Assembly (NCBI RefSeq): GCF_900104815.1
Contig: NZ_FNTD01000004.1
Coordinates: 4,666,501 to 4,730,500 of the forward strand
From: Streptomyces misionensis
GTDB lineage: Bacteria > Actinomycetota > Actinomycetes > Streptomycetales > Streptomycetaceae
Direction of reading: 5' to 3'
DNA length: 64,000 nucleotides
The notes beneath the pieces were generated by a model. It ran no database searches, was not told the DNA's origin, and was given only the letters and a program-made list of their open reading frames with translations. The number at the start of each line of letters is the position of its first letter. Positions within the stretch are counted from its first letter, which is position 1. The position numbers were made by a program, and so were the translations under genes. Below, in pieces: positions 8,328-16,274 of the stretch.

Positions 8328-9179
8328 CTATTGAACTTTAGTCGCCCCGGTGACGGTCTGAGAAAGTGTGCGGACCCTGCCGAAGGAGGCGAGTTCCCTC
8401 TCATTCGGGAATCGGTAACGGCGATATCCGGTCGTGACGAGGTTGCGGTCCCGGAGGACCTTGAGGGCATTCTCGACAGTGGCCCGGCTGACCGACAAGG
8501 CGTCGGCAAGGTCTCCCTGCGAAGGCCCTTCGATCATCCGGCCGTACGTCGTGCACGGCACGGCGCACCGGTCCAGGAGGTGCACGAAGAGGCCGGCGAG
8601 CCGCTGCTCCGGGAGCAGGCTCCGGCGGTTGTAGACCCGCTCCGCGACGAGGAGCTGATCCGCCAGCACCTTGCCGAGCGAGGCCGCGATGACCGAGCTG
8701 TGTTCGACGATGCCGCGCATGCGGGACAGCGGAACGGCCAGGGTGAGCGTGCTGTTGAGGCAGCGCGCCGTGGGCGCGTGGAGTTCGGGACTGAAGACCT
8801 CGGCGACACCGAGCACGGCGCCGGCGCCATGGAGCCGCACCGTCGTGTCCTCGCCGTAGGAGGACTCCTCGTACACGCAGCCGGAGAGGACTACGTGGAC
8901 CGTCGAGCCCACGGAGCCCCTCAACTGGTCGTTGCGGCTGCTCGATCGAGTCGTGAAGGTGCTGGCGAACTCCTGACGAGTGGGCCTCGGGAGCTCGGAC
9001 AGGAACGGGTTGAGGTCGATGAGCCCGCGCAGAGCGCGCGAGCCGGACAGGCCATGGCCCACTCGGCCGGTCTCCATGTCGAAGGTGTACACGGAGTTGC
9101 CGAGGACCATGCGTTGCAGCGTTCCCTTGGTGCGGGCGCCACCGGCTGCTGCTTCGCGCTCGCGTCTTGCCCGATCCAT
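8328..9179 (-). CDS. Crp/Fnr-family transcriptional regulator (cNMP-binding-like domain plus winged helix)
   Basis: This 283-residue protein looks like a Crp/Fnr regulator. A beta-rich cupin-like region of about 110 residues includes RGSVGSTVHVVLSGCVYEE and TTVRLHGAGAVLGVAEVFSPE. A long dimerisation helix follows (IAASLGKVLADQLLVAERVY), then a C-terminal winged helix with SQGDLADALSVSRATVENALKVLRDRNLV as the recognition region. The phosphate-binding cassette is not canonical, so the ligand is unknown. The ATG at 9179 overlaps the stop of the upstream small membrane-protein gene (ATGA), so the two are translationally coupled. The longer upstream frame is the shadow of that gene. Its terminator is at 8273-8305. 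The target could be its own promoter region near 9680-9755. Confidence 0.75.
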   Translation of the reverse strand: MDRARREREAAAGGARTKGTLQRMVLGNSVYTFDMETGRVGHGLSGSRALRGLIDLNPFLSELPRPTRQEFASTFTTRSSSRNDQLRGSVGSTVHVVLSGCVYEESSYGEDTTVRLHGAGAVLGVAEVFSPELHAPTARCLNSTLTLAVPLSRMRGIVEHSSVIAASLGKVLADQLLVAERVYNRRSLLPEQRLAGLFVHLLDRCAVPCTTYGRMIEGPSQGDLADALSVSRATVENALKVLRDRNLVTTGYRRYRFPNERELASFGRVRTLSQTVTGATKVQ

Positions 9180-9475
9180 CAGGAAGCACCCCCGGTGCCG
9201 CTGGTGCCGGAGGGCCCTGTCGGGCGGCTGGAGAAGGGAACCGAAGCGGTGTCGGCCGACTGGACTGGTGTCGCGTCCGCCGTGGTCGACGGCGTCGGCG
9301 CGGGCGCGGCGGGGGAGAGCGGCTGGATGACGTGCGGGATGACGGCGAACAACGCGGTGATCGCCGTGAGGACGGCCGCGATGCGCGCCGGCGCGGACGA
9401 CAGGAGCTTGACGGTGAGGACGGCAGTGGCGGCCATGATCGCGACGATCATGACCGCGGCCGTAAGGAAGTCCAT
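9179..9475 (-). CDS. Small membrane protein coupled to the Crp-like regulator
   Basis: This 98-residue protein has two predicted membrane helices (about residues 4-24, FLTAAVMIVAIMAATAVLTV, and 30-50). An extracytoplasmic-looking tail rich in Pro, Thr and Ser follows from residue 55 to the end. I do not recognise the family. The ATG at 9475 gives a helix directly at the N-terminus, and the longer frame upstream is not protein-like. The stop overlaps the start of the Crp-like regulator (ATGA at 9179), so both products are made together. This suggests a membrane partner, sensor or antagonist of the regulator, which is inference from coupling only. Confidence 0.65.
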   Translation of the reverse strand: MDFLTAAVMIVAIMAATAVLTVKLLSSAPARIAAVLTAITALFAVIPHVIQPLSPAAPAPTPSTTADATPVQSADTASVPFSSRPTGPSGTSGTGGAS

Positions 9476-10066
9476 TCCTTCGGTTCCTTCTGAAGTTGTA
9501 CAGAGGTAATGGCCGGTCCAGCGGTGCGACGTGGACATAAGGGAACCCCAGCCGGACTGGTGAGGTACGGCATAAGAGGGAACGCTCTTGATCGGGCAGG
9601 ATATAGCACGATCGGTGTGGCACGGAAATGTCACCCTTGGGACAGGGATTTGCAGGTCTTCCCTCTGTGGTGTCGAAGCGAAGAACCATTTCCGTAAAAT
9701 TCTGGGATTACTAACGGGTAACTCTTGAGATTCCCGATCTTTAGGGAATGGTTCTGACCGTCCCGCCGTTACATTCAACGGAGCTGACGTTGTGCCTGGC
9801 CGGTCCAGCGCAGCTTGTCGGGGCTTCCTCTGGGGGTGGTGCCCCGGAGGGCCCCGACCACGAGGAGACGCCTCCGACCTGCGAGGACACTTCAGAAGAT
9901 GAAGACCCTGAACGAGTGAGTGGCGGCACCGAAGTGCCGCCACTGGTCGTTTGCGGCGCGAGCAGGCGGGCGGAGTATCGCTGCGGAGCCGAGAAGCGGC
10001 GGGGCCGCTTACCCGCAGGGACTGACAGTCCCGGGTGCTCCGGGGCCCGGTTCTCTCACCTGGACG
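9476..10066. other. Intergenic region with AT-rich inverted repeats and a strong hairpin
   Basis: Nearly 600 bases upstream of the minus-strand bicistron. The part from 9680 to 9755 is unusually AT-rich. It is bounded by inverted arms GAACCATT (9683-9690) and AATGGTTC (9747-9754) and contains the dyad ATTCCC-N8-GGGAAT (9730-9749). These are candidate promoter/operator elements. A plus-strand hairpin with an 11-bp perfect stem and CGAA loop follows at 9919-9944. Open frames here (for example 9748-10164) cross the hairpin and have no recognisable domains. Confidence 0.5.
9919..9944 (+). terminator. Hairpin with CGAA tetraloop, possible terminator
   Basis: AGTGGCGGCAC (9919-9929) and GTGCCGCCACT (9934-9944) form a perfect 11-bp stem around a CGAA loop. 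It directly follows a tiny open frame reading MKTLNE-stop (9899-9919) that has GAGGA upstream. Only a weak T tract (CGTTTG) follows, so termination is not certain. A small transcript ending here is possible. Confidence 0.45.
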
Positions 10067-12717
10067 TCACCGTCGCACCCTCGTCGCAGGGCCTTCGCCG
10101 GGGCGTCCGGACGGGCGCAGTGCGAGCAGGGCGATGTCGTCCGTGGCGTCGCCGCCGAACTTGATGATCAGTTCGTCGCAGAAGACGTCGAGGGAGTCCC
10201 GCGCCAGCGTGGCGGCGTACTCGCGCAGCAGTTCCAGGCCGATGCCGAGGGACTGGCCGCGGCGCTCGACGAGACCGTCGGTGAAGAGCAGCAGGGTGGA
10301 GCGGGGCGGCAGCGGGTCGCACGCGGACGGGCGGGGATGTCGGGGTCCATGCCGATCAGCAGCCCCCTGCCGGACTCCAGGTAGTGGGCGCCGCCCTCCG
10401 GGGTGACCAGCAGGGGCGGCAGGTGACCCGCGGACGAGTGGTGCAGGTCCGGGTGCCCGGTGCCGCCGGCGTCCTTCAGCAGGGCGTAGACGCAGGTGGC
10501 GGTGGAGCGCGGAGAGAGGGTGTGGCTCGCGAGGTCCAGGCGGTGCAGGACGTCGCCGGGCGGCTCGGGGCGGTCGACGGCGAGGCCGCGGAGCATGTTG
10601 CGCAGGGTGCTCATGGCCACGGCGGCCTGGAGGTCGTGGCCCGACACGTCGCCGATGACCAGCACGGTGTCGCCGCCGGGCAGGGCGAAGGCGTCGTACC
10701 AGTCCCCGCCGATCTTGGCCGTGGTGCTGGAGGGGACGTAGCGAGCGACCAGTTCCAGATGGCGGGCACGGGGCAGCTCCGGCAGCAGGGCGCGCTGGAG
10801 GTGTTCGGCGTTGGCGTGGGTGTTCTGGTGCTGGCGGGCGTTGTCCAGCCCCACCGCGATGCCGCGGACCAGTTCCGCGACCAGCGGGATGTCGTCCTTG
10901 GTGAAGGGCGCTTCGTCATCCGTGCGGACCAGGGTCAGCGCGCCGAAGACCTCCTGGTCGCCCCGGAGCGGAGCGATGACCGCGGTGCTGCCGCCCAGCT
11001 CCCCGACCAGCTCCAGCTGCCGTGCGTCCAGGGGGTTGTCCGTCCGGCCGGGCGCCGGGATCTCGGTCATCAGCAGCGGACCGGCGCCGCGCAGCACCCG
11101 GGGCAGCGGAGCCTTCGTGGTGTCGGTGATCGGCGGGAGCCGGCCGAGGTGACCGCCGGGGATCACGAGGTGGGGATCGCGGTGGACGATGCAGGCGCGT
11201 TCCACCTCGCCGTGGTCGAGCAGGTCCACCGCGCACCAGTCGGCCAGCCACTGGGTCAGCACATGGCACACCCGTCGCATCCGTTCGCCCAGGTCGGGGG
11301 TGCTGTTCAGGGCGGCGCTGGCGTCGGCGAACAGGGGCAGCCACTCGGACACCGCCCGGTCGACGGTCACCCTGCGCGCCTTCTTCGTGCCGGTCGGCAG
11401 GTGCACCGGTCCCGGCGCGGCCCGGGTCGCGTACCGGCTGCCCGGCGGGGCGTACGGCGGGGCGGGCCCGGCCGTCGTGGTGGTGAGCTGGGCGACGAAC
11501 ACGCTGCGCCCGTCGATCGCCTCCTGCGTCTGGACGGCCAGGCGGACGGGGACCGCGTGCCCGTCGTGGTGGAGCGCGGGCATCGGTATCGAACGGCCCA
11601 GGATGCGGGACTCACCGGTCAGCAACAGCGCGCTGAAGCCCGCCACATGGCGCTCGCGCAGGTGCTCGGGGATCAGCACCGTCAGCCGCCGCCCGACGAG
11701 GTCGTGCGCGGACCAGCCCAGCAGGTTCGCCGCGGAGCTGTTCACCGCGATGATCCGGTTGCCGTCGTCGGCCGCGACGGTCGGCACGTTGGCGGCCTCC
11801 ACCTCGCTCGCGTCCCAGGGCGCCAGCTTCGCGGGGATCGCGCCCGGCGCGCCGCGGACCAGCGTCCATGCCGTGGGGTGCCGCCCGGACAGCTGGCCGA
11901 CGATCTGCGCGAGCAGCCAGCGCCGGAAGGCCCGGATCTGCGGGAGGGCCGGAAGGGTGAGCAGGTCCCCGCGCCGTGCGGCCATGTCGGCCCTGTCGAG
12001 CACCTGGCCCAGGGCCGCCGCGGCCGCGGCGGCGTCCGCGGGGAAGGCCACCGCCAACGAGAGAGTCGTGGTGTCGGGCGCCTCCTGCTGCACCGCGGTC
12101 GTCATGCAGGCGGAGATCACCTGGCTCGTCTCCCGGGCGGCCAGCAGCTCCTTGGGCCGTATGCCGGCCCGGTCGGCGGCGGACGGGGCGAGGACCAGTT
12201 CGCGCAGTGTCCCCTCCCACTGCTGCTGCGCGGCCCAGTACAGGGCGTACGGCACGTCGTCGAGCGCCACGGTCACGGTCCGGCCGCAGGGCCCCACGGT
12301 CTCCCACGCGGACGTCGGCGGCGCCGGGGGGTCGGGCCACAGCTCGAACCAGACCGTCTTGCGGTCCTCCCCGCTGTGGACGCCGTAGCTGGTCGCCAGC
12401 TCCTCCACCAGCGCCAGGCCCCGCCCGGTGCAGGCGTACGGGTGGCGGTCGTGCGGCACCAGACCGCGCTCCGGCCGGGAATCGCCGATCCGCGCGCACA
12501 CCCGGCCCTCGGCGGCCCAGACCCGCACCTCCACCTCGGCGCGCGCGTGAACCACCGCGTTGGTCACCAGCTCGTCGACCAGCAGTTCGGCGGTGTCCCG
12601 CAGTTCGGGCACGACATCCCTGAGCGCCGATCGCACGAACCGCCGGGCGAGCGCGGCGCTCTCCGCTTCCGGAGGCAGCCGTTGCGACGGCGCTCCGGGC
12701 GGCGCGGAAGTGCCCAT
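10067..12717 (-). pseudogene. SpoIIE-family protein phosphatase with HATPase, PAS and GAF domains; probable frameshift near the C-terminus
   Basis: A large multi-domain regulator of about 870-900 residues. An RsbW-like kinase fold lies at about residues 20-130 (N-box ELVTNAVVHA, G2-box TGRGLALVEEL). A PAS domain follows at about 305-405 (NSSAANLLGWSAHDLVGRRL), then a GAF domain at about 450-620, and a SpoIIE/PP2C domain from about 630 (RALLPELP, KIGGDWYDAF, LVIGDVSGHDLQAAV). The intact frame shifts after GMDPDIPARP and ends at 10168 with an Arg/Ser/Cys-rich tail. The conserved PP2C ending (STLLLFTDGLVERR, then DDIALLALRPSG) continues in the neighbouring frame to a stop at 10067. One missing base around 10320-10340 explains this. 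It may be a true mutation or a sequence error. The start is ATG 12717 or GTG 12774. Such proteins control anti-anti-sigma switches. Confidence 0.75.
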
Positions 12718-12868
12718 GGCTGCCGGGTGCCCAGATACATCCACCCCACCCGGGGCCCGCCCCGTTGGATTCACTAGAATCGAACGAGTGAACGATTATG
12801 GAAGGCCGGATCCGGACCGTGATCCGGGTGCGGGTGCGGCGGTGCCGCGTCCGGACGATGCTGGAGCC

Positions 12869-13093
12869 ATGACCGGCAAGCGGCCCATCGTGGTGCACCT
12901 GCCCTCCCCGACCGGCGGCCGCCGGGTGCGGGTGGACGGGGAGATCCTCGGGCTCGCGCACAACGTGCGGGACCTGGTGGAATTCCTGCGCCGGGCGGGG
13001 CTGGAGATCGAGCCCGAGCAGGTGGCGGACTCCCCGTTGATCGACTGGCGCGGGGTGGGCCCCGAGCGCTGGGAGGCGGAGTCGCGCACCTGA
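12869..13093 (+). CDS. Small conserved hypothetical protein
   Basis: A 74-residue protein beginning MTGKRPIVVHLPSPTGG, with VRVDGEILGLAHNVRDLVEFLRRAGLE and a C-terminal LIDWRGVGPERWE. I recall similar short actinomycete proteins beginning RPIVV-PSPTGGRRV but no function. The start chosen keeps this conserved-looking beginning. An alternative GTG at 12788 lies seven bases after a TAGAAT (-10-like, 12775-12780), which would suit a leaderless message and add 27 Pro/Asp-rich residues. It is divergent from the SpoIIE-type gene and followed 18 bases later by another small gene. Confidence 0.65.
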   Translation: MTGKRPIVVHLPSPTGGRRVRVDGEILGLAHNVRDLVEFLRRAGLEIEPEQVADSPLIDWRGVGPERWEAESRT

Positions 13094-13111
13094 ACCGGGC
13101 ACACTGGCGGT

Positions 13112-13324
13112 ATGTCCTCCCGACGCAGAACCTGCCCCGTGTGCCACCGTGAGATCGCCGTCGTGGCGGGCCGCTTCGCCCGGCACGACCCGCCCGGGGC
13201 GCGCGAGGGCACGCGGCTCGTCTCCTGCGAGGGCTCCCGGCGGCAGGCCCGACTCGGTGCGGCGCAGCCGACGTTGGACGGCTACGTCGTACCCGAGTTC
13301 CCCGGTCAGCTGCCGCTGTTCTGA
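13112..13324 (+). CDS. Small zinc-ribbon-like hypothetical protein
   Basis: A 70-residue basic protein. The N-terminus has RTCPVCHREIAVV and a later VSCEGSRR, so Cys-x2-Cys, His and Cys are available to hold a zinc ion in a short ribbon. The C-terminus ends VPEFPGQLPLF. The ATG at 13112 lies 18 bases after the previous small gene, so they probably form an operon. The function is unknown; nucleic-acid or protein binding through the ribbon is a guess. It converges on the NAD(P)-binding protein gene. Confidence 0.65.
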   Translation: MSSRRRTCPVCHREIAVVAGRFARHDPPGAREGTRLVSCEGSRRQARLGAAQPTLDGYVVPEFPGQLPLF

Positions 13325-13352
13325 GCCGCCGTCAGTTCGCGCGGCCCGGACG

Positions 13353-14009
13353 TCAGTTGCCGGCCACCGACTTCACCGCGACCGACACCGGCGTCGAACC
13401 ACCCGTCAGCTCCAGCGTCAGACCGGCCGTCGCCGAGGTGTCCACCAGCTCCGCGAGTACGGCCGCCACGTCGTCGCGCGGGACCATGCCGCGCCCGGTG
13501 TGCGCCTCCAGCCGGACCAGGCCGGTGCCCGCGTCGTTGGTCAGCGAACCGGGCCGCAGGATCGTCCAGTCCAGGTCCTTCTGGCGGGCCACGTGGGCGT
13601 CGGCCTCGCCCTTGGCGCGCAGATAGGCGTCGAAGACCTCGTCGCCCTGGTGCGCCGGGTCCGCGCCCATCGACGACACCACGACGAAACGGCGTACGCC
13701 CGCGCGCACAGCCGCGTCCGCGAACAGCACCGCCGCGCCCTTGTCCACCGTCTCCTTGCGGGCCGTACCGCTGCCCGGACCGGCGCCGGCCGCGAAGACC
13801 GCCGCGTCCGCGCCCCGCAGCCGCTCGGCGACCTCCTCCACCGAGGCCGACTCCAGATCCAGCACCACCGGCTCGGCGCCGGCCGAGCGCAGGTCGTCGG
13901 CCTGTTCCGCCGCGCGGATGATCCCCGCGACCTCGTATCCACGCGCGGCGAGCAGCCGCTCCAGCCGCAACGCGATCTGACCGTGCCCTCCAGCGATGAC
14001 AATGCGCAT
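13353..14009 (-). CDS. NAD(P)-binding oxidoreductase-like protein (atypical SDR)
   Basis: A 218-residue Rossmann protein. The N-terminal MRIVIAGGHGQIALRLERLL contains the GGHGxIA dinucleotide loop. FVVVSSMGADPAHQG and a YLRAKGEAD segment (Tyr and Lys in YxxxK-like spacing) follow, then WTILRPGSLTND. This is the NmrA/SDR_a5 pattern of YwnB/YtfG-like proteins, which act as NAD(P)H-dependent reductases or redox sensors. The substrate is unknown. ATG 14009 is chosen since the beta-strand of the nucleotide fold starts right there. The flanking amidohydrolase gene on the same strand ends 85 bases upstream. Confidence 0.85.
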   Translation of the reverse strand: MRIVIAGGHGQIALRLERLLAARGYEVAGIIRAAEQADDLRSAGAEPVVLDLESASVEEVAERLRGADAAVFAAGAGPGSGTARKETVDKGAAVLFADAAVRAGVRRFVVVSSMGADPAHQGDEVFDAYLRAKGEADAHVARQKDLDWTILRPGSLTNDAGTGLVRLEAHTGRGMVPRDDVAAVLAELVDTSATAGLTLELTGGSTPVSVAVKSVAGN

Positions 14010-14093
14010 GCTTCCGACCGTACGCCCGAAGGCCCCTGCCCGCCGCACGGGTTGGCCCCGCCCCGGCCGGCCGGCGGCGCGTGTCCGCTGGCC

Positions 14094-15377
14094 CTACGGT
14101 GCCTCTCCCCGCCCCTGCCGGGGCAGTCCGGGTTCCGCGGGCACCGCCGAGTTGCGGTACTCGCGGACCGCGCTGGTACGGGCCACCACCCGGCCGTGGT
14201 GGATCACGATGCGGCTGTAGGCGAGGGAGAGGGCGCCGGGGAGGTGATCGCCGCGCACGGCGAGGAGTTCGGCCGGGAAGCCCGCCTCCACGCTGACCCG
14301 GGGCAGGCCGAGCGCGGCCCGGGCGGAGGTGCTCACCGCGTCGTAGGCGTCCTCGGGTCCGAGGCCGTGGGCGGAGGCGAGGAGGTAGGCCGCCTCCAGG
14401 GGGTCGCCGCGGCCCACGGGGTTCGACACGTCCCGCAGGGCGCCGCTGCCGGCCGCCACCCGCACCCCGGCCGCCCGCAGCAGCCGTACCGGCGCCGTCC
14501 CCCGGCGGTCGGCGCCCCCGCAGCCGCCCTGGGGCAGGCACACCACCGTCACCCCGGCCGCCGCCAGCTGGTCGGCGGCGCGGGAGGCGATGTCCGCGGG
14601 CAGGTGCGCGAGACCGGCGCACGGCCCGATCGTCACGCCGGGGCGCAGACCACCCGCCATCGCCGCGAGCCGGGACAACCGGGCCGGGTCCGCCGCGTCG
14701 GTGTGCAGGTCCACCGGGCAGCCGTGCTCCGAGGCCACCTCCAGGACCGCCTCCACGTACCCCGTGGGATCCGGGTCCAGGTCCGGGCAGCCGCCCACCA
14801 CCGCCGCGCCCATCTTCGCCGCGTCCCGCAGCACCGCCAGCCCGTCCGCGCCGGCCACCCCCGTCAGCAGCCGCGGCATCGCCACCGTCGTCAGCTCCGC
14901 GAGCCCGCGCAGCGCCCGCCGCGCCCGCAGTACGGCACCCAGCGCGCCCAGCCCCTGCACGTCGCCCACGCGCACGTGCGCCCGTACGGCCGTCGCCCCG
15001 TGCCCCAGCTGGAGCAGCGCGGACTCCGTGGCCCGGCGCTGGACGTCGTCGGGGGCGTACGAGGCCGGGCCGGGGCGCTCGGCGGACAGGGCCGTATCGC
15101 CGTGGGCGTGCGGCTCCGCCGGGGCGGGCAGCAGCAGATAGCCGGCCAGGTCGACGCGCTGCACGCCCGCGCGCGCCGGACCCGACGCCAGGCTGCCCGC
15201 GGTGCCCACGGCCTCGATCCGCCCGCCGTCCAGCCGTACGTCCACGGTCCGTCCGTCGGTGAGCCGCGCCCCGCACAGCAGCAGGCCGCCCGGGTCGCCC
15301 GGTCCCCGGGACCCGGACGGGCCCGAGGACCCCGACCAGTTCGACGGCGGGTGCGGCTGCGGCTGGCTGTCGGGCAT
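14094..15377 (-). CDS. Amidohydrolase family protein (cytosine deaminase-like)
   Basis: This is a 427-residue metal-dependent hydrolase of the amidohydrolase superfamily. It has an N-terminal beta-sandwich (LLLCGARLTDGRTVDVRLDGGRIEAVG), a TIM-barrel core with PAPAEPHAHGDTAL (the metal HxH motif), CPVDLHTDAADPA (metal His) and a C-terminal segment that reconstitutes the sandwich. The normal SDT motif near the catalytic Asp appears as GSGALRDVSNP. It groups by eye with cytosine deaminase/N-acyl-amino-acid deacylase-like enzymes; the substrate is not known. The Pro-rich first 35 residues are unusual. ATG 15377 has GGAG six bases upstream. Confidence 0.82.
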   Translation of the reverse strand: MPDSQPQPHPPSNWSGSSGPSGSRGPGDPGGLLLCGARLTDGRTVDVRLDGGRIEAVGTAGSLASGPARAGVQRVDLAGYLLLPAPAEPHAHGDTALSAERPGPASYAPDDVQRRATESALLQLGHGATAVRAHVRVGDVQGLGALGAVLRARRALRGLAELTTVAMPRLLTGVAGADGLAVLRDAAKMGAAVVGGCPDLDPDPTGYVEAVLEVASEHGCPVDLHTDAADPARLSRLAAMAGGLRPGVTIGPCAGLAHLPADIASRAADQLAAAGVTVVCLPQGGCGGADRRGTAPVRLLRAAGVRVAAGSGALRDVSNPVGRGDPLEAAYLLASAHGLGPEDAYDAVSTSARAALGLPRVSVEAGFPAELLAVRGDHLPGALSLAYSRIVIHHGRVVARTSAVREYRNSAVPAEPGLPRQGRGEAP

Positions 15378-15715
15378 CGCGCTCCAGGGAGGGCAGAGGG
15401 GGCGGGGGCCGGTGACCGGGAGGCGTCCCAAGATCACACAGGCGGACCGAGCCTAGGGTGGCGAGCCGCGCGGACGGCGCAGGAGCGCAATAGTCGTACC
15501 GGCGTGGCCCACGGGCGGCGCGGCCCGTCGCCGCTCCCCGCGCCGGCGCGTCAGGCACCCTCCCAAGCCGCGCCGTCGCACCTGCTCGGGCCCCCTCGCC
15601 GCACCTCCGCGACCCGCGCACCCGCACCCCGGCCGCCCGCCACAAGGCGCACCCGCCCCCGGGGGGATACGGATTTGGGCGAACGGCGGCGGACCGTGTA
15701 ATGTCTTCATCGCTC
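15378..15715. other. Intergenic region before the tRNA-Thr/tRNA-Met pair, with a candidate promoter
   Basis: About 340 bases of very GC-rich sequence without a credible gene. Near its end TTGGGC (15675-15680), an 18-base spacer and TAATGT (15699-15704) form a plausible vegetative promoter 11 bases before the tRNA-Thr gene. Confidence 0.5.
15675..15704 (+). promoter_or_regulatory. Candidate promoter of the tRNA-Thr/tRNA-Met operon
   Basis: TTGGGC, an 18-base gap and TAATGT, placed so that transcription would begin at or just before the tRNA-Thr acceptor stem at 15716. Confidence 0.5.
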
Positions 15716-15788
15716 GCCCCAATAGCTCAGTCGGCAGAGCGTCTCCATGGTAAGGAGAAGGTCAACGGTTCGATTCCGTTTTGGGGCT
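15716..15788 (+). tRNA. tRNA-Thr (GGT)
   Basis: A 73-nt tRNA. The acceptor arm GCCCCAA (15716-15722) pairs with TTGGGGC (15781-15787), discriminator T15788. The anticodon stem TCTCC/GGAGA holds a loop with GGT at 15749-15751. The T arm is AACGG-TTCGATT-CCGTT. CCA is not encoded. tRNA-Met follows after 46 bases, probably in the same transcript. Confidence 0.96.
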
Positions 15789-15834
15789 CTGGTGTGAGAG
15801 GTTCCCGTCGCAAGACGGGTTCCGATCTCATCAA

Positions 15835-15907
15835 AGCGGTGTAGCTCAGTCGGTAGAGCAAGCGGCTCATAATCGCTGTGTCACCGGTTCAAGTCCGGTC
15901 ACCGCTA
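15835..15907 (+). tRNA. tRNA-Met (CAT), elongator type
   Basis: A 73-nt tRNA. The acceptor arm AGCGGTG (15835-15841) pairs with CACCGCT (15900-15906), discriminator A15907. The anticodon CAT is at 15868-15870, within the stem AGCGG/TCGCT. The T arm is ACCGG-TTCAAGT-CCGGT. The acceptor starts with a paired A-T, so it is not the initiator type, which has an unpaired first base. Confidence 0.94.
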
Positions 15908-15912
15908 CTGAC

Positions 15913-15950
15913 AGTAGCCGATTGTGGGGTCGGTCCTTCGATCGGCTACT
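15913..15950 (+). terminator. Terminator after tRNA-Met
   Basis: A perfect 10-bp inverted repeat AGTAGCCGAT (15913-15922) and ATCGGCTACT (15941-15950), followed by CTTTCTT. It separates the tRNA pair from rpmG, although the distal arm also contains TACTCT, a possible -10 for rpmG. Confidence 0.75.
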
Positions 15951-15997
15951 CTTTCTTGCGTTGAATAAGTCCATCCGTTCGTCCTAGGAGCACTCAC

Positions 15998-16162
15998 GTG
16001 GCTGCCACCGACGTCCGCCCGAAGATCACGCTGGCCTGCGTGGAGTGCAAGGAGCGGAACTACATCACCAAGAAGAACCGGCGTAACAACCCGGATCGCC
16101 TTGAGATGAAGAAGCACTGCCCGCGTTGCAACGCGCACACCGCGCACCGCGAAACGCGATAA
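15998..16162 (+). CDS. rpmG: 50S ribosomal protein L33
   Basis: A 54-residue protein beginning [22 protein letters not shown] and ending [12 protein letters not shown] and CPRC give the four-cysteine zinc ribbon, so this is the zinc-binding (C+) form of L33. GTG 15998 is preceded by AGGAG seven bases upstream. In Streptomyces several rpmG copies exist, and zinc-free copies are controlled by Zur; this one looks like the constitutive housekeeping copy located after tRNA-Met. A strong hairpin follows. Confidence 0.95.
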   Translation: MAATDVRPKITLACVECKERNYITKKNRRNNPDRLEMKKHCPRCNAHTAHRETR

Positions 16163-16173
16163 ATAGGCTCGTT

Positions 16174-16209
16174 CGCGAGGCCGTCCCCTTCCGAGGGGGC
16201 GGCCTCGCG
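16174..16209 (+). terminator. Hairpin terminator after rpmG
   Basis: A 15-bp stem between 16174-16188 and 16195-16209 with one T-G wobble and a six-base loop TTCCGA. There is no long T tract, as is common in Streptomyces. Confidence 0.75.
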
Positions 16210-16274
16210 GCGTTCCCGCGGTCGGGCCCGGCTAATTTGGGACCCTCACACCAGACATCAGGAGGTGCCGGGCC

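Noticed and set aside
8150..8341. 63-codon plus-strand frame after the palindrome
   Set aside because: It runs through the terminator of the Crp-like gene and into its coding end; no ribosome site, no protein-like features.
9748..10164. 138-codon plus-strand frame
   Set aside because: Crosses a strong hairpin and the conserved PP2C end of the opposite-strand gene.
10384..12777. 797-codon plus-strand frame opposite the SpoIIE-type gene
   Set aside because: The minus-strand protein has clear HATPase, PAS, GAF and PP2C motifs; the plus-strand frame has only low-complexity Gly/Arg/Gln sequence.
15453..15722. 89-codon minus-strand frame
   Set aside because: Starts inside tRNA-Thr and covers its promoter; composition is non-coding.
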